Under the pieces are notes generated by a model. That model did no database searches. It saw nothing but the letters and a program-made list of their open reading frames with translations, and was not told the DNA's origin. A DNA stretch of 64,000 nt from Hetaerina americana (taxonomy: Eukaryota > Arthropoda > Insecta > Odonata > Calopterygidae): positions 62,800,767-62,864,766 of the forward strand of contig JAKTNV010000009.1 in assembly GCA_022747635.1 (NCBI GenBank), in the 5' to 3' direction. Shown here one piece after another: positions 23,761-38,097 of the stretch. Each line of letters opens with the position of its first letter. Position 1 is the first letter of the stretch. A program made the position numbers and the translations under genes.

Positions 23761-24640
23761 GAACAATAATAGTAAAAAAAGAACGAATTTAAAGTAGAAT
23801 TCGGTACGAAGAAAACAATATATTTATCACATTTCGTTTTGTTATACAAGAGTAACTGTGTTCTGTTTTCCAATGAGTACATTTCAAATAATCAAGTTGT
23901 TTTCCACGAAGAAAACAGCTTTCATAGACCAATTTTGGAAAATGTAAGAAAACCTTGAAGGAGATATGATATTTTCCCTTGAACTCGCTACATTTTGAAG
24001 ATGTGGCAACTTTTTAGAATACCTAGGAGAAAGTGTACATAAAGGTACGAAGTGAATAGGCAACTTATAATATTTGTTAAAAATTCAATGAAAAGACACT
24101 TCCTGTGAATGGAGTACTAAGTAAATTAGGTAAGAAGTCCCACCAAACACGAGGGAAAAAAGCGATACTGAAAAACTTAAGCTATTTAGTTAGTTATTCA
24201 AAAATCATGTCTATTTCCACACTGTTTGAATCACACTATTTACAGATTATTAGCAGAATATACCATCATGCCCATAATGAAAACACAATATCTCGTTTTC
24301 GTCAGGCATTCCAACCGCAAACTAATCCCATTTACCGGTATATATATTATGAGGGAGAGTGTGCTCACACGTTTGCCACGGAGTAGCATAATTGTCCGGC
24401 CGTGTCAGTGGAAGTAATTCTATATTCTTCTTCCAAAACTTCATTCTTTTTGAAGCAAGGTTATAAGATAATTGAGGTTTTGCCTTTTTAGGGTAAAACT
24501 TGGTCAACGTGGATTATTATGGCATTGAATTGTTGCACTTGCATCACCCCGAAAGGGGTCAAAGGTCGAAACGATCGTTTTACACATATAAGGTTATGCG
24601 ATTTTCAAAAGAGAAAAAGGCTAAGCTAACATTAAAATAG
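23761..24640. other. AT-rich DNA with one TCGAAAC hairpin motif near 24545-24580
   Basis: Overlapping 60- to 93-codon frames at 24105-24507 show no domain. At 24546-24557 the perfect stem CCCCGAAAGGGG is followed by GGTCGAAACGATCG, the same GTCGAAAC signature seen in the Penelope-like or hammerhead-like repeats elsewhere in the window. The match is short and uncertain. Confidence 0.4.
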
Positions 24641-24643
24641 GAG

Positions 24644-24765
24644 GGCACAGGGAAAGGAACTGGTCCCCCTACCCTGATGTTTTCACACGCCGTATAGGGC
24701 TTAGTACCGGGTGATCTCTACCATCACCTACTAAACCGACCTTCGGGTTGATTACTGTGTTTATG
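24644..24765 (+). mobile_element. SINE-1 3' half
   Basis: It starts within the body (GGCACAGGGAAAGGAACTGG) and ends at CGACCTTCGGGTTGATTACT plus GTGTTTATG. The tRNA-like head is missing from this side and lies inverted immediately downstream. Confidence 0.88.
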
Positions 24766-24778
24766 TTCTAATATTCTA

Positions 24779-24848
24779 GAGAGACCGGGAACAGAACCCA
24801 GGCCCTCCGATCAGTAGTCAAACGCTCTACCTTTGTACTACCACAACC
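24779..24848 (-). mobile_element. SINE-1 tRNA-like head, inverted relative to the adjacent 3' half
   Basis: The minus strand shows a B box (GGGTTCTGTTCCCGGTC) and a degenerate A box (TAGTACAAAGGTAGAGCG). It lies 14 bp downstream of the plus-oriented 3' half. The arrangement needs an inversion or a twin-priming or fold-back event, not simple insertion. Confidence 0.75.
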
Positions 24849-25008
24849 AATCCGTAGGCCAGACCTGAATAAGACCTTGGAGAAGGCCGAAAGCTCAAAT
24901 AGTGTAGAATGTGAGTGTCCTTTTACGTGTTATCTATTTTATTTTGTGTTTTATTGTGCGTCCAAATGTTATATTGTTCCCGAGAGTGCTTCTACATTAT
25001 CTATCTAT

Positions 25009-25056
25009 CTCTCTCTCTCCCTCTCTCTCTATACACACACACACACACACACACAC

Positions 25057-25118
<62 letters not shown>
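25009..25118. repeat. Compound (CT)n-(CA)n-(TA)n microsatellite
   Basis: CTCTCT, then CACACA, then about 28 TA units, directly upstream of a SINE-1 copy. Confidence 0.95.
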
Positions 25119-25122
<4 letters not shown>

Positions 25123-25123
25123 T

Positions 25124-28500
<3,377 letters not shown>

Positions 28501-28502
28501 AC

Positions 28503-29040
28503 ATTTATTTATTTATTTTAAAACATTGTTCACATACAGCAGTAGCGCCATTTTACAGTGAAAAATATAACAAACATGAAAGAGGAAAAAAGACAACAAT
28601 AACAACGAGAACCAAGCATGGACCGGGGAAAATTTTAATTTACTGCAAGGTGGGATAAAGCTTGGGTGGTGAAGTTGCTGCATGATAAGTTAAAGGAGTC
28701 GACAGTGTGAGGGAGTGAATTTAGAAGTGAGGAGAGGCGAAATAACAGTGAGCGCTTGGTGAGAGATATTCTAGGAACAGGCAGATGGAGTAGGGAGTGG
28801 GTGCGGGTGGATCGCGTTGGTATCCTGAAGTTGAAGAAAGATAGCAGTTCAGGGCAATCAATAGCCGAGTTTAGGGTATTGTAGAGGAGTTTTAAATCAG
28901 CTTTATGTCTGCAGCTTTGGGGACTAGAAATGGATAGGGAAGACAGAACGGCATTTGAGGACATATTGCGGTAATGTGGGACTCGGTGTCTGACTATTTT
29001 ACGTCGGATAGCATTTAATACGATAAATATCTGAACTATC
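28503..29040 (-). pseudogene. LINE 3' end (CR1/Jockey/L2-like): RT C-terminal tail, 3' UTR and (TAAA)n tail
   Basis: A minus-strand open frame (28635 to about 29030 for the part that matters) encodes the extreme C terminus typical of these ORF2 proteins. It reads NAIRRKIVRHRVPHY, then SNAVLSSLSISSP, HKADLKLLYNTLNSAIDCPE, FNFRIPTRSTRTHSLLHLPV and FRLSSLLNSL. The usual pattern is I-x-RR-x-x-x-R, then L-x-L-x-SL-x-x-RR-x-x-x-DL-x-x-LYK-x-LNG-x-IDCPELL, then F-x-VP-x-R-x-x-R. A UTR of about 120 bp then leads to an AAAATAAATAAATAAATG tail at 28503-28519. The frame is unusually clean over roughly 130 codons, so this copy is younger than the 22 kb one. The frame's first 40 codons (up to 29150) look unrelated. 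Confidence 0.75.
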
Positions 29041-29369
29041 AACAAGAATATCAGCGAATATTGGCTAAATAGTATTATATTGAGAAAAACACCTCGAATA
29101 ATTATAAAGATATATTTTTTGTTTGCCGTGGCTGTGGATGACAGACTCATCGCGGATGAATCTGAGAGTTTTCTTCCAAGCTGATCATTTCAAAACCGAG
29201 TCTCGTTCACAGCGTTTTAATTGCATTAAAGCTTGCAAAAGAAGTAATTGCCCACCTGTGAAATATAATACCATTTTAAACCTATTACTATACCATTGTA
29301 ACCTTAAGGTTCGAGGATTAGTTTTTCTCTCCCCGGTATCATTTTCAAGCCGACAATGCTCGTAACAGG

Positions 29370-29640
29370 CAAGCCTCACACCTGCGCCGACGTGGACCGT
29401 CACCCAAGAGATCCATGCACCCTTCGAGTAAAATAAGGCGGAAATATTATTAGTCCTCGAAATGAAAGGAACTTCTCCGGCACAGGGAACAGCATAACCG
29501 CCTGATAAAATTTCTTCCACCCGAGCCCGTGGGCGCCCCACCTGATGTCGCGGCCTTAACCGGGAGGATGCGGCGGGAGGCGCTCATCATTCTTCTTTCT
29601 CGCACCCCCGCACCTTGCGCACGAAACCCCTTATATGGAA
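29370..29640. promoter_or_regulatory. CpG-rich block preceding a polypurine island
   Basis: Dense in CpG (GCGCCGACGTGGACCG, GATGTCGCGGCC, GGATGCGGCGGGAGG) against an AT-rich background, with no repeat character. It is a candidate CpG-island-like regulatory element, by composition only. Confidence 0.3.
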
Positions 29641-30440
29641 GGGGCTACGGGCACAGGGGGGCAGGGCTCGCCTGGTGGAAGAAAGCGGCTTAGGAGTTGT
29701 GAGTCCTGGGGGGGTAGGGTGATGGTAGCGCAAAAGGTCGGACCCCCGTTGCATGAACGGGGTAGGAGAGTCGGAGGACATTCGACGAAGGAGTGGATGG
29801 AGCCTGGGGGAAAAAGCAGCAGCACGTCGCCCTGGGAGAGAGGGCACGGAAGGGGGGCGAGTTGGTCCTCTCTCCTTTTCTGCGGGGGTAGAGGAACCCT
29901 GGAGGTTGGGAAGAGTGAGATAATGGCAGGGGGGAAGACCTCGAAGCTCCTCTGGAATCCTCCTCCCGGGGGGAGACTTGAAGTGGGGGTGGTTGTGGGT
30001 GTGGGGTGAGGTTGTGGGCAATGGTGGAAGGGGCGAAAGGGATGTGGAAGAGGTGAAAGAGTGACGGGAATGGGAAGTCTCGAGTAGTTGGAAGAAAGGA
30101 GAATCGAGTCAATATCGTGGACTTTTTGGTTTGGGAATCAGTAAGCCATTAGGTGCACGTCTTGTGTTCGTCTAAAGGAGTTCTGCTGCCGTCGTCTTCC
30201 TGGTACACCTCCCGTCCCTTGGTCCTCCTCAACTTCTCCCTTCCTCTCCCCCATGCTATTGAAGGCCCGTTGTTGAGTCTTTCTCGAGGGGTTCTCCTCG
30301 AGGATGCGCGGAGGAGACGGGATGAGTGGGGAAGGGTTTCTGGGGAGGTGGCGACGCAGGGAGGGGGGAAGACGCTGGGGTGAGTGAAAGGGTATTGCGG
30401 GAATGCCTGGCCAAGTGTTAGACGCAAGGGGGGACACGTG
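29640..30440. other. GC-rich polypurine island with an internal pyrimidine-rich segment
   Basis: G/A-rich on the plus strand at 29640-30060 and 30290-30440, and C/T-rich at about 30165-30280. It creates overlapping 90- to 144-codon Pro/Ser/Gly/Arg-rich frames in five frames. No domain is visible in any, so none is called a gene. Confidence 0.7.
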
Positions 30441-31245
30441 ATCTCCTTGGTTTAAGCCATAATAGTTTTTAAAGACAAAAGTGGAACTAACCTTACTGGT
30501 CCTGAGTATTCCTTATATTCGCTTACAATCTGCACGAGGATGTATATATTACAAGTTGCAAAAAGTATCACTCTTGCTGCATGATTTCACTAGAAATGGC
30601 AGTGGCACCATGTTTATTCCACTTGAGTTATTAATTCGTAGCATTCCGACATTTTCTCTCTCATTCATGTTGCGTGTTTTGTGTTCTTCGTGAGCCTGTA
30701 GTATGCTGTGCATGCCTAGTGTGGATACACCCCCTGCTATACACCTTTCCAGTGGCCTGCAGGTTGTTATGCAGATGTATATGTAAAAACGGTTTATGAT
30801 GAGGGGACCTGGAGTCTGCAGAAATGGGAAGGAATTTGAGTAATTGTATTATAAGTGGGGTTCGTTTAAAGTTGCACACTTCGGTAGCTGCTATTTTGCA
30901 AGAACAAGTCTCGTAATGCATTTGCTTCTTCATGACGTCTGTCGCTGTTGGTTCTTGTTCATTGCCTGATAGATTTCAAGGTGAAATATGATTAGAATAA
31001 TATTGCATTCTCATATGAAAAGCTACCAAAAAATAATATATTTATTATTAAAACAACTCTTACAATTTTCTATTGCAATATCGAGGATTCCACTTTATTT
31101 TGCCTTACACGCCGAACGAGAATTCAGACGAAATATTGACTCGCAACTTCATCTTTTCCCGATGCAAAACTTAACTTCGTAAAATAAAGAGCCCTCCTAA
31201 ATTATAACATATCAATGTGCGTGCAAATTAATTAATTATCATGTA
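30441..31245. other. AT-rich DNA, nothing recognised
   Basis: No gene or repeat is recognised. The frames of 64 to 90 codons are without motifs. Confidence 0.5.
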
Positions 31246-31247
31246 CA

Positions 31248-31516
31248 TAGGTAGTCCAGGGGGTAGAGCTTTGGACTACTAACCGGAGGGTTCCGGGTTC
31301 GATTCCCGGGCAAGCTATTCTGGGCACCTTCAGCTCCACCCAAGCTATGTGACTTTTCGGGTACCATATCTTCCTGAGAAACCATAACCCGCACAGGGAA
31401 AGGAACTGGCCCCCCTACCCTGATGTGTGAATTTCACACGCCGTATAGGGCTTAGTACTGGGTGAACTCTCCATCACCTACCAAACCGACTTTCGGGTTA
31501 ATTACTGTGTTTATGA
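31248..31516 (+). mobile_element. SINE-1, best-preserved full-length copy
   Basis: Head GGTAGTCCAGGGGGTAGAGC with an intact A box, an intact B box GGTTCGATTCCCGGGC at about 31297, then the complete body (CAGCTCCACCCAAGCTATGT, GGAAAGGAACTGGCCCCC, CTGATGTGTGAATTTCACAC, GTACTGGGTGAACTCT). It ends in CGACTTTCGGGTTAATTACT and GTTTATGATTTTTT. This copy lacks a (TA)n tail, so TA expansion is not obligatory. It is a good reference for the family. Confidence 0.92.
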
Positions 31517-31519
31517 TTT

Positions 31520-32150
31520 TTTAAGTGATTTTTACTTGCTCCCCGTTTTATACAAATCAAATTAATCAATGCTACTAGATGTCAGCCAAGGTTATATTTA
31601 TTGTCATTAATTTGATTTAATCATTTGTACATGGAAGTTTAGCAAGTACAATAGTTAGTTCAAAAAAAAATTAACACCCTCAAAGATCTAAATACTGCTG
31701 AAGACATAATAATATTGAAGATTAGTTCACCATTCCCCTTCCCTTTAAATACAAGTCGTCCTCAAATCTTCAAAACATACGCAAAATTTAATTAATTACT
31801 TTACACTAAATTGTATTACGTACGAGTATTATAATAAAATGAACCCTATGGAATTAAAGGAGGATAGGCATTTTTTACTCAGCACTGGAAAGAGCAACCT
31901 TTACTTCCCAACAAATATTCGCTTATACATATCTTTTTTGTTAAACAAATAGTTTCGCCCTACACTTAATTGACTTAACCATAGTATGAAAACCGTCGTG
32001 ATTTTAGGCATAATAGTGATGCACTTTACTGCATAATATCCTTCGTATTGCCTATGAACGCACTGTTTTCGACTAGAAATATAATTCATGGTTTAAAATT
32101 TCTTAATGGTTATCCATTACAATTGAGTAAATTATGATGCAATGTTTATT
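31520..32150. other. AT-rich DNA, nothing recognised
   Basis: No gene or repeat is recognised in these 630 bases. Confidence 0.5.
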
Positions 32151-32154
32151 CAAC

Positions 32155-32450
32155 ATTGTGGTATAGAGAAGTAGGTTTTTTCAAGCCATGGATTGATTTC
32201 TGTAGTCTAATGGTTACAATAGCGTTTAGATGAACACTACTATATTTATTAGCCTCGCCTAACAAGACAAACCCACCATACAAAAAACCTTCATCAATTC
32301 CGAATACTTTCTGTATCCCTTCATTCCGACCAACATGCCGATTCTTGTCCACCCCCTTTCCTAACATTCTCTCCTCTATTTCAGTCTTTATTATTTCCTC
32401 GTCCATCAAAATTCTCCGCATTACTATCCTTTCCAGCCGCTTGCCTCATG
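32155..32450 (-). pseudogene. RTE-like LINE 3' fragment, degraded
   Basis: The minus-strand frame contains MRRILMDEEIIKTEIEERML, then KNRHVGRNEGIQKVFGIDEG. The nucleotides under NRHVGRNEGIQKVFGIDEG align at roughly three quarters identity with 34555-34612, which in turn shares a 22-bp exact match with the RTE-like fragment at 16351-16372. Membership of the same repeat family is therefore likely, though the protein match alone is weak. Confidence 0.42.
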
Positions 32451-34090
32451 TCAAAAACTAGAATCAAAAGTAGGAGGAATATTTTATACCGGAAATTGCA
32501 TAGCGCGTTACAATAGTCGTGCGTAGAAATACGTTTCTGTATTTTCCAAAGCGCCTTAAAATTTTCAAAATTGTGTGTCAAGCGCATTGCCAGGAATGTT
32601 TTGTTGAAAGATTACATATGGAGTTTTCACGTATCGTCAACTCTCAAAATATTTACAGAAATCATTAGTCTTAGAATAAATGTCACACAGAAACTTAAGG
32701 AGTTGGTTGGCCTTTGTTCAGGTTTTGTAAATTATTCCAACAAATATGAAGGATGAGAATAATTACTGAACTCACCCAGGATGCTATTTATTGTACTAGT
32801 TCCCCAATTTATTCCTGTGTTATCTCATTATGAGTAAATCATTATCAAAAGCTCGTCTGGCAAATTTATAAAAGTAATTGAAGTAAACTTATATTCTCTA
32901 GTGCATGTGAAGATGTTTTGAAGATTTTACTTCCATATTTTGAACGATAAAAATAATCTCTTCTAAGATCTCCTACTCATAACTCTTCATTGATCACTAG
33001 CAGGTAAGTGCAATTTAATTTGATCGTACATTACTCGTGCAGAAGCGCCACCTGCCACACGCCGTAGTGGATGTTTGCAGGATTCCATGTCGATTTAGTT
33101 TTCCAAGCTGTAATTCTCACTTCAAATTTCCTTAATCCGTTACAATAACTTGCCCTGGAGTATTCCATTACCTGCTCATAATTTGTTATTCATATCTAGT
33201 TTGAATATGTTCTAATACTAGTGGTCAGTAAACTTTATAGCTTCAAATTGCGTTCAAACGTGAAACGTGCGAATTTGCTTCTTTCTTCTCATCAATTTTT
33301 TGCTCTTATCATTCCTCTTTGTAGTAAGTCTTCATTGCTACAAACATATTCATCAGCTTGATTGGTTCTAAATGTATACAGTATAATTCCGTGGTATTAA
33401 TCCTATTTAATTAATATATTCATTCATTTGTGTTGCTATTTGAAGTTATCTTAAGCCCCAACTCGCTCATTCAAAGGCTAGTGACTCATCATTATAAGAT
33501 AAAAAAGTCCTTCCCGTTTTCAAGTGGCTTTTTCCATGGCTTAACCTAATTTTATTCGGATATCATTAATACCGTCGGCGAAAAAAATGTAACCTTCGCA
33601 ATGTATACTAATTTCCAAATGAATTAATAAAAAGACCAACGAACTGCAGAAAACATTGGCTGATTAAATATGGTGACGCGAAAAAATCTGAGAATTAAAA
33701 AGAATAAATGTATTATCAATCACTGTCAGAAAATCTTTATGCAACATTTGACCAGGAAATACGCCAAGCTGGCATATTTAAATATCTTCTCTCTTTGATC
33801 ACGATTTTTCACGCTTTGTTTGTCGCTAAAAAAATAATACTGCAAAAAAAAAACTGAGATTTACTCAAAAGATGTGAGTGATAAAATTTCGATAACTTGC
33901 CAACTGGAAATTAATATAAAAGAAAAAATAAAGAAGTCTTAACTCTTCTTTTTATCCCCCTCATCCTTTCAGATGATCCAGGTTCGCTGGGCCGAAAGCA
34001 ATCAACGATTCCAATCAATGGCGAAGGAGGAGAGAAAAAAAGTCTGTTCCACGAACCTCATTACGCTCATTGAGCCACTTAAAAATGAAT
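32451..34090. other. AT-rich DNA, nothing recognised
   Basis: No gene is recognised. A moderately GC-richer patch at about 33965-34080 carries no recognisable motif. Confidence 0.5.
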
Positions 34091-34519
34091 CTCTTATCTA
34101 ATCACCACCGTCTAGTGATAAAAAAATTAGGCGATAGAGCGAGAAATAAAGAAGAGGGAGGTTTGAGGTTGATAACGAGCAATAGAGACCGTTGAAAGGA
34201 GCCGTTAAGAATGTTGATAAGTGGAAACAAGATTGTAGGAATAAGAGAGGGTTTCCATATCGATATAATGGGGACTTCAATTCTTTTTTCGACAATTATG
34301 TTTCGAGTTGGTAAATATAGGTAAATAATGTGTAACATTCCACCTTATACGCTTATTTTCCATAATCAACCTGTAATATAGTAATATTTTTTCTGTAAAA
34401 AAATAACTTAACAACACATTTAATAATGGCTTTCTTCGCGCATCTATTTGTAAGTTTACTGTTTACAGCATATGCTGAATGGAGACATACTGAACAACGC
34501 AACATTTCTAAGAATCGCA

Positions 34520-34760
34520 TGACAAGACATAACCTGAAACCTTACACTAAAATAAACCCTTCTTTGATTCCGCACACTTCCTGCCTCCCTTCCTATCGCC
34601 CAACGTGCCTATTATTTCCCCCATCTCGCTTGGCCCGTAACAGAGCCTTTAACATTCCATCGCATTCACTTTTCCACGATTCCGAGTACTTCTCCGTTTG
34701 TTTTCCTTTCTGTCCATTTTACCGTTTCCTTCATACAAAGGTGTCCATGATCAAAATACC
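34520..34760 (-). pseudogene. RTE-like LINE 3' fragment, degraded
   Basis: 34556-34577 is the reverse complement of 16351-16372 over 22 identical bases, and similarity continues on one side at lower identity. Minus-strand frames give a TNGEVLGIVEK-like piece (compare TNEEVL of insect endonuclease-RT tails) and CDGMLKALL, equivalent to HDGML-x-TV at 16.25 kb. Stops and frame changes are present. The 121-codon plus-strand frame through this region is the antisense shadow. Confidence 0.55.
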
Positions 34761-34764
34761 CACA

Positions 34765-36000
34765 CCAAATTTACACGGCCATTTAAAATGAATATATCTA
34801 TTTAAAATATTACAATTAATTTAATTGAAATTGTAATTAAGTCAATTGCGATGCAATCATTTAATTGTTATTAAAATCATATAGGTAGAGTCGTGACCTG
34901 GTGAGGAAAACATTCATCATTGATAACCAATTTTAGCCAAAAACATTTTTTTTATAAAATAATAAACAGTAATATTTGAGAAAATATACTGAAGTAATAT
35001 AACTACTAATGAAACGACCGAGTAGCCAACTCTTTACATTTTCCATCCAGCGAATCATTCGTTGAATAAAACATGATTTTGCTACAATATTCCTTTCATT
35101 CATTTAAATAGGTTCTTCTGAAGTTGGCTGCCTTTTTAATTTATGGATATCAAAGTTCATATTATGAAAGAATATGCTTGATAATAATTGTTAGTACCAC
35201 ATCCCAGCGTATATATTCATCATCCAGAGAATTGGTAACATATATCTATCATTGAACTTTATGGAATTTCTGAACTTTCGGAAATAATTTCTTCCGCAGG
35301 AATGTCAAAAATGTTTTTCGTAAATACTCGCGGTTTTTGATCATCATTACCTTATTTAATCGATAATGTAAATGAAAAATACAACAAACCTAAAGTTGTC
35401 CAATGTCATATTTTTCGTTTTCTATTGAAAAATTACGGCAGGGATGGGAGAAAAGATACAGCTATTATTTAAGGCTCTTTTCCAGAAATAATAATCCTAA
35501 AACTATTCATATTTAGCTTGTTACTCCAATGATGTTTGATTAAAAACCCTGAAAACCGTAGGCACGCCCGTACACTGACTCACTACTTTATCACGTTTTA
35601 TATGGATACGAATGCTGTCATTTAATAAAAGAATATGTGTAACAAACAGATGCAATTACCGACTCATTACGTAGGATGTTTGAACTATAAGAGCTTAATA
35701 AGCTTATTTAATATGACTTGATAACTTTGAGTTAAACTTTCAAAGTTCAAAAAAGAAAATTTTAGTTACGACATTCATTGAGAAATCAAAATATTCTTAT
35801 AAAAACGAAAGCGCGAAAAAATACATCAGTGTCGTACTTCTTTTTTCTCTTAATTTTATGCTTACCACAAAATGTATTTTACACTGTGTACCTCTCCAGA
35901 AATACAAATAAATTTAAAATATCGAATCGAGAGGCATCGATATTTTCCTCCACAAAATCTGGAACAGAATTATTTTTCTTTCAAGGGAGCGTACACGGAC
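34765..36000. other. AT-rich DNA, nothing recognised
   Basis: No gene or repeat is recognised. Confidence 0.5.
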
Positions 36001-36079
36001 GAATCTTCCGCATGGATGGGCGTGAGTGAGACTGCGCGGAGCCCCAAACCAAGGGAAGGCGAAGGAGCAACGCATTGGC

Positions 36080-36440
36080 TTAAGGGATAGCGTCAGGTGT
36101 GCGGCGAGTGGAATGGAAAGGTTTTGGAGGGAAAGAAAGAGAGGAGAAATGTAGGTCTTGGCGGTTAGGTGGAGGGAAGGTGGTGAGGTTTTCCTTTGGG
36201 GGGGGGGAAGGGAGACAGGAGGATCGATGGCACTCGAAGAGTGAGGGTGAGAGATGAAGGAGAGGATATGAAAGGAAGACGGGAGGGAGGGGATGAATGA
36301 GAGAGGGAGAAAAGGGGGATTTGGGAGTGGAGGAGAAAAGAAATTCTGGTGTGGGAGGGGTCACGAGGGTGGGGTGAAATCATATACCACGAAGGAGGCA
36401 GGACAGACATACGAAATAAGGGCAGAGGGGAAAGCTGGTT
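36080..36440. other. GC-rich polypurine island (purines on + strand)
   Basis: An almost pure G/A plus strand, including nine G at about 36200. The minus-strand frames of 94 and 98 codons are Pro/Ser/Leu low complexity from lack of stops and are not called genes. Confidence 0.75.
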
Positions 36441-36715
36441 AACTAGGGAGGTGAACGACAAGTAATTGGGTAGCTTCGGACTACAGATTGTGATCTCTCG
36501 AACTTCCGTTATTTCGCAAGCTACCTCTTCCGCCGAAAAACATCTTCATCAAGAATTTAATTTACTTCCTTGAGAAATCTTGAGCAAAAATGCAACTGAT
36601 GCGTAAAAACATTTCTTAATTATTTTTTTATTAGGAAGATACGCGCGTGATACGGATACTAAGGTGTTTTATGAACGTTTTATTTAATTGACCTCTCTAA
36701 ACAGTAAAATAGGTT

Positions 36716-36719
<4 letters not shown>

Positions 36720-36792
<73 letters not shown>
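36720..36792. repeat. (TA)n microsatellite, mariner insertion site
   Basis: About 36 TA units run directly into the left terminal repeat of the mariner element. On the far side of the element a short TATATATATA (38125-38134) continues, so the transposon probably landed inside or at the edge of an existing TA tract. Confidence 0.95.
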
Positions 36793-36793
<1 letters not shown>

Positions 36794-36819
36794 TACCTTG
36801 ATCAAAAGGTTCCCGGAAT
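36793..36819. repeat. Mariner terminal inverted repeat, transposase 3' side
   Basis: 27 bp beginning CTACCTTGATC and ending TTCCCGGAAT. It differs from the other repeat at two positions (C for A and G for A). Confidence 0.93.
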
Positions 36820-36845
36820 TTATTCATAAAATTAAAAATACAAGT

Positions 36846-37919
36846 TTATTCATCTAAATCTATATTGTCCCCTTCAAAGTAATCCTCATCGACTGCAACA
36901 CACTTATGCCAGCGCTTGATCCAATCCTCGAAACATTTTTTATATTCGGTTTTCGGTATGTCCATCAGTGCTTCCTGCGATTTTTCCATTACTTCCTCTC
37001 GGCTGCTAAAACGCGTTCCCCGTAATGGTTTTTTAACTCGATTGAACAGAAAGAAGTCACAGGGAGGCAAATCAGGTGAATTCGGTGGCTGTTGGATGGT
37101 ATTTGTTGCATTTTTCGTCAAAAAATTACGAATAATGATAGCACTGTGCGACGGTGCGTTATCATGGTGCAAAATCCACGAGTTTTCTGCCCACATTTCT
37201 GGTCTCTTTCGGCGAATTGCTTCACGCAAACGTCTCATAACGCCCAAATAATACTCTTTGTTTACTGTCTGGCCTTCTGGCAAAAATTCATGATGCACTA
37301 CACCGTTGTAATCCATGAAAACCGTCAGCATTGCCTTCTTTTTTGACTGAAAACGACGTGGTTTTTTTGGTCTCGGCTCATTTGGTGAACGCCATTCACT
37401 TGCCTGATGTCTGGATTGCGTGTCGTACTCATAAACCCACGTCTCGTCTCCAGTAATGATCCTTTTGATGAATGTGGGATCGGATTCAGCCTCGCAAATC
37501 ATGTCTTTTGCGACGTCAACACGGTCTCTTTTTTGCATGAAATTGAGGTCTTTTGGCACCAACTTTGCTGCTACACGACGGAAACCCAAATCATTAACCA
37601 CAATGTCTTGGGCGGATCCATAGGCAATGTTCAAGTCCTCCGCTCCTCCTCTGATGGTTAATTTGCGGTTATTGACCAACATTTCTTTTACTTTATCAAT
37701 TTTTTCACCGACTTTCGATGTCGATGGTCTGCCACTGCGTTCATCATCTTCGATTGACTCACGACCACTTCTGAACCGCTCGTGCCACTGGTAAACGACC
37801 GTTTTTTTTAGAGAATCGTTGCCGAAACACTTTTCCAACATTTCCAACGTCCGTGCGCCACTAAATCCGTTTTTTACGCAAAATTTAATACAAGTTCGTT
37901 GTTGCAAATTTAAATCCAT
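36846..37919 (-). CDS. Mariner transposase, intact, DD34D
   Basis: Cut-and-paste transposase that would bind the element's inverted repeats in the nucleus, excise it and insert it at TA. The start is taken at 37919 (MDLNLQQRT), giving 357 aa, typical for mariner (about 345-360). A longer frame to 37988 adds 23 residues with no family similarity. Residues 1-60 form the first helix-turn-helix (KTVVYQWHERFRSGRESIED), followed by ERSGRPSTS. A second helix-turn-helix is near 82-112 (ATG-proximal half, with NIAYGSAQDIV), then the linker LVPKDL (120-125; WVPHEL in some mariners). The catalytic triad is D158 (ITGDETW), D253 (HHDNAPSH) and D288 (SPDLPPCDFF), with exactly 34 residues between the last two. 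The family motif usually reads YSPDLAPCDFF; here it is NSPDLPPCDFF, two substitutions beside the third Asp. No stop or frameshift is seen, so it may be functional; that is not proven. Confidence 0.95.
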   Translation of the reverse strand: MDLNLQQRTCIKFCVKNGFSGARTLEMLEKCFGNDSLKKTVVYQWHERFRSGRESIEDDERSGRPSTSKVGEKIDKVKEMLVNNRKLTIRGGAEDLNIAYGSAQDIVVNDLGFRRVAAKLVPKDLNFMQKRDRVDVAKDMICEAESDPTFIKRIITGDETWVYEYDTQSRHQASEWRSPNEPRPKKPRRFQSKKKAMLTVFMDYNGVVHHEFLPEGQTVNKEYYLGVMRRLREAIRRKRPEMWAENSWILHHDNAPSHSAIIIRNFLTKNATNTIQQPPNSPDLPPCDFFLFNRVKKPLRGTRFSSREEVMEKSQEALMDIPKTEYKKCFEDWIKRWHKCVAVDEDYFEGDNIDLDE

Positions 37920-38097
37920 TTCTGCAATTGTAAAAAATCGCCAACACACACAGAGATAGATGTACTCTTGGCTACGTAACTTTTGCAAATGTCAAGTTAT
38001 GACACTAAGATTTAAAGGGAATATCAACAACAGATGTACCAATTTAACAAAAAAAACAGAACTCAAATCGGAACGATGGGAGCGCCACACGGTGGTT

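Noticed and set aside
29587..30112. Cluster of 124- to 144-codon frames on both strands
   Set aside because: They overlap one another in several registers within a G/A-rich island. No frame shows family similarity.
34426..34791. 121-codon plus-strand frame with a signal-peptide-like start
   Set aside because: It covers the reverse complement of a LINE fragment (22-bp match to 16351-16372). The hydrophobic start is chance and no domain follows.
36916..37661. Plus-strand frames of 84 to 111 codons
   Set aside because: Antisense shadows of the intact mariner transposase.
37920..37988. Upstream start adding 23 residues to the mariner transposase
   Set aside because: The extra residues have no mariner similarity, while MDLNLQQRT at 37919 aligns with the normal N terminus and gives the family's usual length.
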